Source: Paraniabella defluvii
GTDB taxonomy: Bacteria; Bacteroidota; Bacteroidia; Chitinophagales; Chitinophagaceae
Length of the DNA stretch: 64,000 nt
Assembly (NCBI GenBank): GCA_019316985.1
Contig: CP079215.1
Location: 4,464,001 to 4,528,000 of the forward strand
Direction: 5' to 3'
Shown here piece by piece: positions 1 through 9,699 of the stretch. The notes below the pieces were generated by a model. The model made no database searches and was not told the origin of the DNA. It was given only the letters and a program-made list of their open reading frames with translations. A program made the translations under genes and the position numbers. How positions within the stretch are numbered: position 1 is the stretch's first letter; each line of letters opens with the position of its first letter.

Positions 1-1
1 C

Positions 2-127
2 GAGTTGAAACCCGTATCAGAAGCATGGGCGCAGAAGTTACACGAGGCTTTAGACGAAGTGCCGGATGCCTGGATGGAAAAGGCCTTTGAACAAACAGGA
101 GATAAACGCAGCGAGGGTATCGTATAA
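2..127 (+). CDS. C-terminal 41 residues of an unidentified protein
   Basis: An open frame enters from the left edge and ends at a TAA at 125-127. The visible residues are acidic and helical (HEALDEVPDAWMEKAF is typical). I do not recognise the family. It reads in the same direction as the transglutaminase gene 100 bp downstream. In Bacteroidota such transglutaminases often follow alpha-E or circularly permuted ATP-grasp genes, but nothing in this fragment proves that. Confidence 0.45.
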   Translation, partial: ELKPVSEAWAQKLHEALDEVPDAWMEKAFEQTGDKRSEGIV

Positions 128-227
128 ATCCTGCCACTACGGTTAAGTTGGTGTGCTTGAAGAACTAGGTGCTAAACAAAAATATTATAGGAGGCCTGTT
201 GAGGCTTAATTATTAATTCTATTCTGT

Positions 228-1065
228 ATGAAGTTTAAGATTTCGGCCGAATTATCTTACAAGGTTAAAACCGATACCACTTTTTTCTTTAATATCCAGG
301 CTGCCCAAACCAGGTCTCAGCTTATTACAGATGAACAAATCATTACCACCCCTGCCAAAGTGAAAATAGAATCATTTGAACTGGGGACGCGGAAAGCAAG
401 ATTTTTGCGGGTGCAGGTACCTCAAACAGATTATTTCAAAATAAGCTATACAGCAATGGCGGAACTAAAGCTAAAGCCGGTAAACCTTAAAAGGGCAGAA
501 CTGCAGGTAAGCACGATACCACCTGAGGCCGTTTCTTATTTGTTTCCAAGTCGCTACTGCCAGGTAGATAAGCTGTATAAATTTGCTGACGTAGAATTTA
601 ACGCCTTGAAAACCACCTATGCAAAAGTGCAGGCCATCAGTAACTGGATACACCGGCATGTACATTATGTAAGCGGCAGTACCAATGCCAGTACTTCTTC
701 TATCGAAACCATTACACAACGCGAGGGAGTATGCCGCGACTTTGCCCACCTGGGTATTGCTTTATGCAGGGCAATCTCCATACCTGCCCGTTACTTTGCC
801 TGCTACGCCTACCAGCTCAATCCCCGACTTTCATGCCTGCTTTGAAGCTTATATCGACGGGAGATGGATCCTGTTTGACGCTACCCGCATGGTACCGCAA
901 CATGGCTTGATAAAGATCGCCCATGGATATGATGCTGCAGATACTTCTTTCGCAAATATATACGGAGAGGCAGACGCTTTAAATGTAGTGGTAAGCTGCG
1001 AAGCGCTGGATAAACGCCGCTTTGAAAAACAGGCTGACAAACTAAAAGTAGTTTGTTATGAGTAA
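228..1065 (+). CDS. Transglutaminase-like domain protein (frameshifted near 825)
   Basis: About 279 residues with a bacterial transglutaminase-like N-terminal region followed by the transglutaminase core. The papain-like triad is visible: Cys in GVCRDFAH (about residue 172), His in DFHACFEAY (about 203), and Asp in LFDATR (about 218). The reading frame breaks between Cys and His, at the CCCC run near 825. The first frame ends at 845 and the second carries the core to the TAA at 1063-1065. Both sides match the same domain, so one missing base explains the break. Members of this family are cysteine protease-like or amide-cleaving enzymes; the substrate is unknown. The ATG at 228 was chosen because the N-terminal domain begins there. 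Confidence 0.8.
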
Positions 1066-1130
1066 CCAACCGATGGCCGATAGCCGGACAGTTCATTTAT
1101 CATTTATAGTCCATGGCTATTCTCTGATCT

Positions 1131-1618
1131 CTACCTGCCAAATGCCTTTAAAATGCCTGGTATACCCAGTCCGCCTTCAAATGTTGAAATGAGCTTTTTG
1201 TTTTTGTCGTAAAAAGCAAGGTAGGGCAGGTTCTTCATTTCATAATAAGGCGGCATCACATAGGCAATATCACGCCCTACAGTAATACCATGATTAGCCA
1301 GCTTGTACTTGGCCGCAAAAGCTTTCATGTCGTTAAATGGCTGCGTAGTGGCCATCACTATCTGAATACCTTTGAACTTTTGTATGTTTTTATAATTTCT
1401 TCAGTTTCATGTTTACAGTGATCGCAATCGGGGCTAAAGAAAATTAATAAAAGTGGCTTGTCTTTTGCAGTTTCGCCTTCAGGTTCCATTTGGTAACACT
1501 ATCAGTTAATAACAATACCGAAGGGGCGGTGTTTTTGTTTAAGATATAAAGGGGTTTCCTGGCCGGAAACGGTACAAAACAATGAAAGGGAAATGACCAA
1601 TGTTATTAAATACTTCAT
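1131..1618 (-). CDS. Secreted thioredoxin-like protein with CDHC motif (frameshifted)
   Basis: The ATG at 1618 begins a signal peptide (MKYLITLVISLSLFCTVSGQ), so the protein is exported. After the first shift near 1520 comes LLLIFFSPDCDHCKHETEE, a thioredoxin-fold strand with a CxxC active site (Cys-Asp-His-Cys). After a second shift near 1370, the remainder contains the cis-Pro-type segment NLPYLAFYDKNKKLI and ends in GILKAFGR. Total length is about 160 residues, usual for periplasmic TlpA/DsbD-like reductases. It is probably a periplasmic thiol-disulfide oxidoreductase. The gene is convergent with the transglutaminase gene and divergent from blaI. Confidence 0.7.
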
Positions 1619-1695
1619 ACTGCGAAAAGGTTTTAAAGCGAATAAAGGTAATACATTGATGTAATCCGGCAGCATTTCGCTGCATGGATAATTTT

Positions 1696-1727
1696 TTTGG
1701 AATCCCTACGAAAATATCGTAGTTTAG
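1696..1727 (+). promoter_or_regulatory. Putative promoter with embedded BlaI-type operator
   Basis: CTACGA (1706-1711), AAATA, TCGTAG (1717-1722) form a perfect 6-bp inverted repeat. It lies between a TTTG (1696-1699) and TAGTTTAG (1720-1727), which resemble the Bacteroidota -33 TTTG and -7 TAnnTTTG elements at a 20-nt spacing. Another TCGTA half-site sits at 1736-1740, just before the blaI ATG at 1744. The placement fits an autoregulatory repressor site. A similar dyad precedes the second blaI in this window. Repressor binding is inferred. Confidence 0.55.
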
Positions 1728-1743
1728 TATTAAAATCGTAAAA

Positions 1744-2102
1744 ATGACAAAGCTTACACCCCAGGAAGAACAGTTGATGATAGCCATTTGGAAAGTAGGC
1801 GAAGGCCATGTGAAGGCCTACATGGAACATATGCCTAATCCCGGTCCGTATACCACTGTAGCCTCCACTATTAAGAATCTCGAAAAGAAGGAGTATATAT
1901 CAGGACGCCTTTTTGGAAATACCTACGTGTATAAACCCCTGGTTTCTGAGGAGGAATATAAAAAAAGTTCATGGGAAGTGTGGTAAAAGACTATTTCAGT
2001 AACTCCTATAAGGAGCTGGTTAATTTCTTCGTGGACCAGAAAAAGCTTTCCGCGCAGGAGTTAAAGGAAATTGTAAAAATGATCGAAGGTGGAAAAAAAT
2101 AA
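1744..2102 (+). CDS. BlaI/MecI/CopY-family transcriptional repressor (frameshifted near 1965)
   Basis: A winged-helix repressor of about 119 residues. The N-terminal LTPQEEQLMIAIW and the recognition region PYTTVASTIKNLEKKEYI are the usual BlaI signatures. The frame breaks in the A7 run at 1961-1967. One more A restores EEYKKKFMGSVVKDYF and carries the protein to the TAA at 2100-2102, giving a C-terminal dimerisation and cleavage region of normal length. It is followed 45 bp downstream by an M56 sensor protease gene, the standard BlaI-BlaR1 arrangement: the protease inactivates the repressor on signal. A dyad operator lies directly upstream. Confidence 0.85.
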
Positions 2103-2146
2103 TTGTAGGGATAATGTCTTTTTCAATCAAAATTAAATAGGTAGCT

Positions 2147-4140
2147 ATGCCATTATTGATCGATTACATTCTTAAATTAAATATTTGCCTGGCAGTGGTA
2201 TATCTTTTTTACCAGCTGTTGCTGCGCCGGCTTACATTTTATAACTGGAACCGCTGGTATCTTTTAGGATATACGGCGTTGAGCTTTATTATTCCGTTAA
2301 TAGACATTATGCCATCGCTCGAAAGACGTGCTTTACAACAAAACCAGATGGTGCAGTGGATACCCGTGATCAGTTTTGCGTCGCCCGGCGAGCGTAATTT
2401 TTTTGAAACGCTTACTTATTGGGACTGGGCGGTAGTTGTATTAATACTGGGCTCCATGGTATTACTGGTGAGGTTCCTGATCAGGTTTTATTCCTTCAGG
2501 AAAATGAAGGCTAAAGCGCAACTGATATCGGGCCAGGATACAATGATTTACCAGCTGGATGAACCCATTACCCCTTTTTCTTTCGGGAACGCCATATTTC
2601 TTAACACGGAAATGCATTCAGGCGAAGACCTTGAGGAAATTATCCGCCACGAATTCGTACATGTAAAGCAAAAACATACCATTGATATTATGTGGTGTGA
2701 ATTGCTTTGTATGCTCAACTGGTTCAACCCTTTTGTATGGATGCTACGCCATAACGTGAAACAGAACCTGGAGTTTATAGCGGATAATAAAGTATTGCAA
2801 AGCGGGCTGGACCGGAAAGAATACCAGTACTTGCTGCTGAAAGTTATGGGTAACAGGCAATTTGCATTTACAAATCACTTTAACTTTTCGTCGCTCAAAA
2901 ACGTATCACCATGATGAACACCATTAAAAGTGCCAAAGTACAGCTGATCAAGTTTATGTTTTTGTTGCCCGTAGTGGCAGTGCTGCTGCTGAGCTTTAGA
3001 AAGGAAATTAAAGCATATCACGAGCAGGTGGCGATTGAAAAAGCTCATAGTAAACAAGAAGGCGCAAAAAACGGCGCATTTGCCACAAACAGTCAACCTG
3101 CTGTTGCGGCTGTGAGGATACCTTACCCTCTAAAGAGCCGGGAAAAGCTACCACGTTAAAACTTAGAAATCATATCAGTTTATCGAACCCCGAAAAAAAA
3201 CCATTGATCATAGTGGATGGAGATCGTAAAGGTCAGGACTATGATCTGCATGCCGTTAGTCCTGATGATATCCGGAGTATTGACATACTAAAAGATGCAT
3301 CAGCCGTTGCGCAATTTGGTGAAGGGGCCGAAAATGGGGTTATACGCATCACTACCAAACAAGCAGACAACCCAGCACCCACTTTAAGATTAAGGGGTGT
3401 AGACGCTGATAAGGCTCCTTTGTATATTTTAGATGGTAAAGTGCTTGACGCAAAAAATCTTTCAGATGTTAATCCGAGCGATATTGAGAGTGTGACTATT
3501 TTAAAAGATGCATCTACAAAGGCAATTTATGGTAGCGAAGCGGCAAACGGCGTGGTGGAGATAAAAACCAAATCAAATAGAGCTTCAGCGGGAGACCTGG
3601 TTTTTTCTGCCAAGGGCGACAAGGTTTATATGTCTTCAAAAGGATTGCATGAGATTTCAGCAGATAAAGTAGTTATTAGTGAAGGTGGTAAAAAGGTGGT
3701 CGCTCAAGGTACCGTAAAAGGCTCTGTTCAAACAGGGGCAGGTGTAGAAAAAGACGAACTGAAAGAAGTGACTGTAGTGGGTTATAGCACCAGAACGATG
3801 GCTGCCGGGTTGCCATTAAATGGCAAAGTAGGGGTGTGAATATAGTGCCTTCAAAAAAGGGCGGTGATTTAGAAGAAGTGACAGTAACCGGGTATGCAAC
3901 CCGCCGTTCTCCGGGAGAGGCGAGGGGAGGTTCGAGCAGGCAGTGAATCCCGCCAGCGTTCTTGCCGATCCACCCACAAATGCTCATTATGTTTTAAACG
4001 GAGAGCCTGTTTCCCTGAAGAAGATCAGAAATCTGGATCGTACAAGCGTAAAATCGATTGATGTGTTGAAAGGTGACCAAGCCAAAAAATATTATGGTGC
4101 TAAAGCAAAGGAAGGCGCTATTGTGGTAACAACTAATTAG
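2147..4140 (+). CDS. BlaR1-like M56 metallopeptidase with C-terminal TonB-plug modules (frameshifted)
   Basis: Membrane sensor protease of about 660 residues. The N-terminal half has several hydrophobic segments (LNICLAVVYLFYQLLL, WAVVVLILGSMVLLVRFLI), then the zinc site IIRHEFVHVKQKH (HExxH) and FIADNKVL. A further membrane segment, FMFLLPVVAVLLLSF, precedes the extracytoplasmic part. That part contains three TonB-receptor plug-like units (IRSIDILKDASAVAQFG, IESVTILKDASTKAIYG, VKSIDVLKGDQAKKYYG), with two SusC-type motifs between them (VTVVGYSTR and VTVTGYATR). Frame breaks lie near 2897 (an A run), 3117, 3840 and 3930. It is paired with the BlaI repressor upstream. The ligand is unknown. 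Confidence 0.8.
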
Positions 4141-4160
4141 CATCCAATACTGACCGGTAA

Positions 4161-4186
4161 AAATGCGTGGCGATAGCCGCGCATTT
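4161..4186. terminator. Hairpin between convergent genes
   Basis: AAATGCGTGGC (4161-4171) pairs with GCCGCGCATTT (4176-4186) around a GATA loop, with one T-G wobble. On the minus strand the stem is followed by a T5 run, so it best terminates transcription arriving from the plus strand's opposite side. It separates the M56 gene (ending 4140) from the minus-strand gene ending at 4190. Confidence 0.55.
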
Positions 4187-4189
4187 GCT

Positions 4190-4635
4190 TCATAGGATTG
4201 TTTCGGTGTCGTTTACCGTTGTTACTGTTTTCTTTTCGGTAAGTGCAAAAAATAAGCTGATAATGCAAAAGCCTATCCAGTATAGATAAATGCCTACATG
4301 AAAGCGCTCGCCCAGCCAGCGATGTGCCAGGTCGGTTCTGAAATCCCTGAATGTAAGGTATAAACCCAGCAGGAAAACCAGGAAGCTGGCTATTAAAACA
4401 ACTTTGCGCTGTATGCCTTTAAGCGAACGGTCAGCAAAGTACAATATAATACCGATGACCAGCATACATGCCAGGCATACCAATGACGACTGCCACCAGC
4501 TTTGAAAAAAAAGAAAATTGCTTATAGAAAAGCTAATGCCAATTTTACCTACCAGCGAAACACCGGCAGTTAAGTTGCCCGATAATAATGAGAGACAAAT
4601 CAAATAAAAACCAGTAAAAGGTAATTGCGCTTCAT
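4190..4635 (-). CDS. Small integral membrane protein, family not recognised (frameshift near start)
   Basis: About 148 residues with four hydrophobic segments, including LVCLACMLVIGIILYF, KVVLIASFLVFLLGLYL and GIYLYWIGFCIISLFFAL. The ATG at 4635 gives MKRNYLLLVFI, which runs into a stop after 11 codons; a one-base shift near 4600 joins it to CLSLLSGNL and the rest. A TTG at 4642 would give an unbroken frame without a natural start. The gene lies 15 bp downstream of a lipoprotein gene in the same direction, so the two are probably co-transcribed. Function unknown. Confidence 0.55.
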
Positions 4636-4649
4636 GCCGCAATTTACAA

Positions 4650-5159
4650 TTATTGTATTGCTTCTAATGAATCACTGGCATTAATAGTATAGATACGGCT
4701 TATACTGTCTTTTTCCGGATGTTGTATTTCAATCCATTTTTCCGTGCTCCTGAAAAAGTTTACCGGATCATTCTCGCATTCAGCTTTTTCGTTTGCATTG
4801 GACAAAACCGGACAAAAGTAATCCCGTTTTACCTTGTTATTAATGGTTAACCAAAATGTATTAGCTGGCGATACATAAGATGTTCTTGGTGTAGTCATAC
4901 CTGTTAAGTTACCGGGATATTGATTGTATTTAACGATACCACCCGGAACTATCTGGATCTTGTCAGAAATAAAAGTAGTGTCCTTATTTCCCTGTGCATA
5001 CCGGTACCCGTTTTGCATATAAACAGGTATGCCCAGCTCGTTTTTCAGATAAGTTCCTACCCGCTTTTCAATTTCAACTTTTGCAGAATTCTTTTTACAG
5101 GCATGAAGCAGTAAAAGAATCAAAATAGTAAAGCCCGCAGCTGAGAGTAGCTTGTTCAT
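4650..5159 (-). CDS. Hypothetical lipoprotein, 169 aa
   Basis: Intact frame. The N-terminus MNKLLSAAGFTILILLLLHAC is a lipoprotein signal peptide with lipobox LHAC, so the mature protein is lipid-anchored through Cys21. The rest is soluble and mixed alpha/beta, with three later cysteines (DYFCPVL, KAECEND). No family was recognised. It precedes the small membrane protein gene by 15 bp and lies 95 bp downstream of hpt, so it may belong to a minus-strand operon. Confidence 0.65.
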   Translation of the reverse strand: MNKLLSAAGFTILILLLLHACKKNSAKVEIEKRVGTYLKNELGIPVYMQNGYRYAQGNKDTTFISDKIQIVPGGIVKYNQYPGNLTGMTTPRTSYVSPANTFWLTINNKVKRDYFCPVLSNANEKAECENDPVNFFRSTEKWIEIQHPEKDSISRIYTINASDSLEAIQ

Positions 5160-5253
5160 ATGTGTTTACTTGATTACTACAATAACGTAACCAGGAATGT
5201 AAACGCAACATGAACAACCGGGGATTGTATTTTTAGTATGATAAGAGGAAAAC

Positions 5254-5789
5254 TTAATCTGCCAGCTGGTAAATTTCCTTGTAGTTGCGGCCCAGGCCAT
5301 CATAATCAAGGCCATAACCCACCACAAATTTATTAGGAATAACAAACCCGGTGTAATCAATAGGTACATCATATTTCGTCATTTCTGCCTTGTGCAGGAG
5401 TGTGACGATTTTTAAAGACGCTGGCTGCTGATGTTGTAACTGTGGTAAAAAATGGTGTAATGTTTTACCTGTATCAATAATATCTTCCAGTATAACTACA
5501 TGCCGGCCATGCAGATCTGTATCCAGCCCTATAGCTGTAGTTACGCTGCCGGTGGAGTTTAAACCCTTGTAGGAAGCCAATTTAATAAAACTGACCTCGC
5601 TGTCTACCGTGAGATGCTTAAATATATCTGCGGCAAACATAAATGATCCGTTCAGTATGGCGATGAAAACAACTTTTTGCCTTCAAAGTCTTTATTAATA
5701 TATGCTGCCAGTTCTTTGATACGGTTTTGCAGCTGTTCTTCGCTTAAATAGGTGGTAAATGTTTTATCGTGAACCTGAATGGTATGCAT
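5254..5789 (-). CDS. hpt: Hypoxanthine phosphoribosyltransferase (frameshifted near 5665)
   Basis: Purine salvage enzyme converting hypoxanthine or guanine plus PRPP to IMP or GMP. The PRPP-binding motif is VVILEDIIDTGKT, at about residues 95-107. Other family segments are KLASYKGLNSTG in the flexible-loop region and NKFVVGYGLDYDGLGRN near the C-terminus. The N-terminal part (MHTIQVHDKTFTTYLSEEQL) starts at the ATG at 5789 and breaks near 5665. It then resumes as AILNGSFMFAADIF, for a total of about 178 residues, normal for the family. It begins 12 bp beyond the likely end of the glucosaminidase gene, so the two may be co-transcribed. Confidence 0.87.
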
Positions 5790-5801
5790 ATTGAAAAGCC
5801 A

Positions 5802-6794
5802 TTAATTTTTGCGAAAGACGCCGAGTCGTCGTGCAATTTCAGTTTTGTACCGGCAGCGGGAGTATCATACTTACCCAGGTTATTCAGCTTTAGCAGCGAC
5901 TCGAGCCGTATGCCTTCTGCTTGTGCGATATCGTATATATTTTCTCCTGCTACTACTTCGTGATAGGCTTTTTCGCAAACCGTTCTTTTTAACTGCAGAA
6001 AAACCAGCGTGGCTTTTTGAACTTTTTCTGCCGTACTGCCGAAGTCATTCATGGCATAAAGCCTGTTAAGCGGAATATTGTATTTGCTGGCTACTTCGGC
6101 AAGAGAAGCGCCTGCGTTTAAAACTACGACTTTGGTATTATTGATCAGAAACTCGCCTTGGGGATAGGTGCTTTTGCCTGCTGCGGTGCCACATGAGTTA
6201 CCGATACAGCATGAGTGGGGGCTACTGTTCCTGTGCTTTGGCAAGATAGGTTTTAACCTCCTCATTACATTCAACCTTTCCCAGCCCCATTAAAGTATAT
6301 TCCGCCAGGTTATATCTTTCGATGATGCCGATTAATAATTGAGGGTATTTGGGGTTGGTGGCATAGCCTGCTTTCTTTAAGCCATAAGCCCAGCCGGGAT
6401 AATCGGTAGGGTCCAGTTCAAACAAACCTGCATAACGGGAGCGGCCTTTCAAAAAATCAGAATGATCTTTATAAGACTGGCTGGCATCTTCATATTTCAT
6501 AAAACGCTCCTGTGGTCTGTCGTCGTCATGTAAAACATAGGGGCCATCATATCCCTGCTTACACTTGATGCCAAAGTGATTATTGGATTTCAGAACCAGG
6601 GGACTTTGCCCCGACATGGTTTCCAGCACGCCCTGCGCCAGTTTTACGGCAGCTGGTACACCCGTGCGTTGCATTTCGGCCACTGCAATACCGCAGTAAG
6701 TTTTGATATATTGTAGCGTTGCTTCGTTTGTTTGTGCTTTGGTAAAGAGGATCGCGCACGTAAGAAGAATTGTGCTGCAAATTTTTTTAATCAT
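5802..6794 (-). CDS. Glucosaminidase-domain peptidoglycan hydrolase with LysM repeats (frameshifted)
   Basis: A secreted cell wall hydrolase of about 330 residues. It has a signal peptide (MIKKICSTILLTCAILFTKAQ), then a FlgJ/GH73-type glucosaminidase domain with AAVKLAQGVLETMSGQSPL (catalytic Glu in LETM), NNHFGIKCK and AYGLKKAGYATNPKYPQLLI. After a linker come two LysM modules, including IPLNRLYAMNDF and YHEVVAGENIYDIAQAEGI. Breaks lie near 6225 and 6170. A third break near the end is likely: the uncorrected frame runs to 5744, into hpt, whereas the neighbouring frame stops at 5802. It hydrolyses glycan bonds between GlcNAc and MurNAc. Confidence 0.8.
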
Positions 6795-6801
6795 TACTAA
6801 A

Positions 6802-7430
6802 CTAAGTTTTTCTTATTAAATAAAGCCCGTCTCTGATAGTAAGTACCACTTTATCGATATCCGTTCTTTGGTTAATAAACTGGTTGAACTCCTTAATAGC
6901 TTTGGCACTTTTGCCTTTGGCATTTTCTTTCAAAGCTTCACCATGGAAAAAAATATTATCTGCTAAGATAAAACCATTTTTTTAACACGGGAAAAACCAA
7001 TTCAAAATAATTTATATAGCCAGGTTTATCGGCATCAATAAAAACAAGGTCCCAGTCTTCATCCAGTTTTGGTATGATTTCCAACGCATTACCTGTGTGT
7101 AACCGGATATTGCTTTGGTAAGCCGATTTTTCGAAAAAATTGTTGGCAATGGCTGCAGTAGACTCCTGAACTCAATAGTGTGCAGTACACCGTTGGGTTG
7201 TAAACCTGCTGCAAGGCATAAAGCGCTGTAACCTGTAAAAGTTCCGATTTCCAAAATACGCTCAGGCCTGATCATGTGGCTGATCATTTTGAGCAGCTGG
7301 CCCTGCACGTGGCCGCTTAACATGTGCGGTTCCGCATGGTTTTTTGGGTGAACGCATTGATTTCGGCCAGCAATACATCTTCGGCAGTACTGTACGCATC
7401 TGCAAACTGATTGAGCTGTTCAAAGTTCAT
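6802..7430 (-). CDS. SAM-dependent O-methyltransferase, COMT-like (frameshifted)
   Basis: A class I methyltransferase of about 209 residues. Motif I is ILEIGTFTGYSALCLAAGL (SAM binding, about residues 58-76). The acidic residue after strand 2 is in VLHTIE. The metal-site segment is WDLVFIDADKPGYINYF, typical of cation-dependent catechol or caffeoyl-CoA O-methyltransferases, and the C-terminus is TDIDKVVLTIRDGLYLIRKT. Frame breaks lie near 7325, 7170 and 6975. The ATG at 7430 gives MNFEQLNQFADAYSTAEDVL, the usual N-terminal helix. Its stop is 8 bp before the glucosaminidase start, so the pair is probably an operon. Natural substrate unknown. Confidence 0.82.
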
Positions 7431-7483
7431 AGTCTATTATTTCGGATAATGTGATGCGATAATTGTCTGTCCTCTGCCAGCTA

Positions 7484-8955
7484 TTAATGCACGCTATCCT
7501 GTTCCAGTTCGGCCGCACTTACTTTTTTAGAAATAACAAATAAGCCAATAAAGGTAAACAGGGCATTTAAAATGATCAACTCCAGGCCTATTTTAAAGTT
7601 GCAAAAATAGCTTCCTGGTTTTCATCAATTAAGAAGCAAAGAATGGGTGCGATAAAACACACAAAAGGTACCAGTTTGTCGTTAGGCCTGCGTTTTACAA
7701 AAATACCAAATGCAAAGAGTCCTAATAAAGGCCCGTAAGTATAGCCTGCCAGTCGTAAAATGATATCGATCATGCTCTTACTGTCAATCCATTTAAAGAT
7801 CAGCACCAGCAGCAAAAACGCCGCAGCCACAATAAGGTGAACGGTTTGCCTGAAGCGTTTTTGGCTTTATCATCCATATCCGTGCGCCTGTTGAGGCCGG
7901 CAATATCAATGCAGAACGAAGAAGTGAGCGCGGTCATAGCGCCATCTGCGCTTGGGAAAAGAGCGGATATCAGCGCTACAATAAAAATAACAGAAATGGC
8001 CGGGGGCATATGCTGTACTGCTACGGTTGGGAACAACGCGTCTCCTGAAGCCGTAATATTTTCCTGTGCAGCAAATAAATGCAGTAAGCCTCCTAAATAC
8101 AGGAAGAGCCCGATTACCACCACCATTATAAAAGCCAGCGACACCATATTTTTTTGCGAATCTTTGAGTTTGTTTACAGAGATGCTTTTTTGCATCATTT
8201 CTGGTCAATACCCGTCATGCTGAGGGTGATAAAGGCGCCGGCCAGTATTTGCTTGATAAAATAAGATTTTGAATTAACGTCGGTATTGAAAATCTTGGAA
8301 AGGCTGGCATTTCGCATGGCATCCAGGCTCTCTGTAATATTGAGGTTCATATGTTGCAGCAGGTAGATCGTACAAATGATCAAACCAGCTAACATACCCG
8401 TTGTTTGCAGGGTATCGGTCCAAACGATCGTTTTTACACCTCCTTCGAAAGTATATAAAATGATCATAAAAAGGATAATGAGGGTGGATACCCAAAATGG
8501 TATACCAAAACTATCCAGTATAGTGGCCTGTAAAATATTCACTACCAGGTATAGCCTGGCTGTAGCGCCTACCAGGCGGCTGATAATAAAGAACCAGGCG
8601 CCGGTTTTATAAGAAAGCATGCCCATCCTGGTTTTCAGGTAACCATAAATAGAAGTGAGCTTTAACCGGTAGTAAAGTGGGAGCAGTATAAAAGCGATCG
8701 ATAAATAGCCGAGCATATAACCGATAACAATCTGCATATAGCCAAACTGGCTGGCGCCAACCGCGCCGGGCACACTTACAAAGGTCACGCCGCTTAGTGA
8801 AGTACCGATCATGCCAAATGCCACGAGCATCCAGTTGCTGCTTCTGTTGCCGATAAAAAAGATTCATTATTACTATTCTTACTGGTTTTCCAGGCAACCA
8901 GAAGCAGTAACAGAAAATAAGCAATTACAATGGAGAATAAAAAACCTGCAGACAT
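7484..8955 (-). CDS. Sodium:solute symporter family transporter (frameshifted)
   Basis: An inner-membrane transporter of the SSS family, about 490 residues and some 13 hydrophobic segments. Typical core sequences are FGMIGTSLSGVTFVSVPG (TM1-2), LYTFEGGVKTIVWTDTLQT (TM4-5, with the family's GG.K...TD pattern) and ALFPSADGAMTALTSSFCID (the Na+-site helix, about residue 340). The N-terminus MSAGFLFSIVIAYFLLLLLVAW starts at 8955. Breaks occur near 8835, 8200, 7825 and 7590. The end, ISKKVSAAELEQDSVH, is placed at 7484. The substrate cannot be read from sequence. It is divergent from the LOG gene. Confidence 0.82.
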
Positions 8956-9093
8956 ATTATTTTTTTATGAATGATTTTGCTTTGGCAATTTAATTTTTGA
9001 AGATATGGAAATTTCTTTTGTGATTTGTATTATAGTTGCCGGGTAAAAGCGGCTTTTAGAAACAGGCTTCCTTTAAAAAGAAAACCTTATTAT

Positions 9094-9637
9094 ATGTTGA
9101 TCAGATCACTGGCCGTTTTTTGCGGCTCTAAAGACGGCAGGGACGCACTATTTACGGCAGAAGCCAGGAGCTTAGGTGTATGGATGGCTTCCAGGAGTAT
9201 GAAATTAGTATATGGTGGCGGTAACGTAGGCCTGATGGGGGCTGTGGCTAACGCCGTAATGGAAAATGGCGGGTCGGTAGTAGGAGTGATCCCCGAGATA
9301 CTGGATGCCAGAGAACGTTCGCATAAAACCATAACAGAACTATTGATAGTAGGGGATATGCATATCCGTAAAAGAAAATGTATGAGCTCTGTGATGCAGC
9401 GGTTATTTTGCCCGGGGGTATGGCACTTTGGATGAATTATTTGAAATGATCACCTGGAATAATCTTTCCATTCACGATAAAAATATATACATTATTAATC
9501 TCAATGGTTTTTATAATCATTTGCTGGCGCATATTGAAACCATGCTGCACAATGGCTTCTTATATGAGAACCCCATGCACCGGCTTACCGTGGTTGGCAG
9601 CGTGGAAGAACTGGTGCTATTGCCTGAGTTTAGCTAA
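9094..9637 (+). CDS. LOG family protein, cytokinin riboside 5'-monophosphate phosphoribohydrolase type (frameshifted)
   Basis: About 181 residues. The Rossmann-like core is visible as SLAVFCGSKDG, LVYGGGNVGLMGAVANAV and GGSVVGVIPEIL. The active-site motif reads ILPGGYGTLDELFEMITW once two single-base gaps are closed: one in an A run near 9380 and one in the G5 run near 9417. The family (old name lysine decarboxylase-like) hydrolyses nucleoside 5'-monophosphates to a free base and ribose 5-phosphate. The ATG at 9094 was preferred to the upstream codon at 9025 because it matches the usual N-terminus MxIxSLAVFCGS. The last base of its stop codon overlaps the region before the PIG-L gene. Confidence 0.8.
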
Positions 9638-9699
9638 TGATATATAAAGGCTTTGCTGCCAGGCTTTTCCCGTTGCGGCTTTTCCGTTATTTTCGTAAG

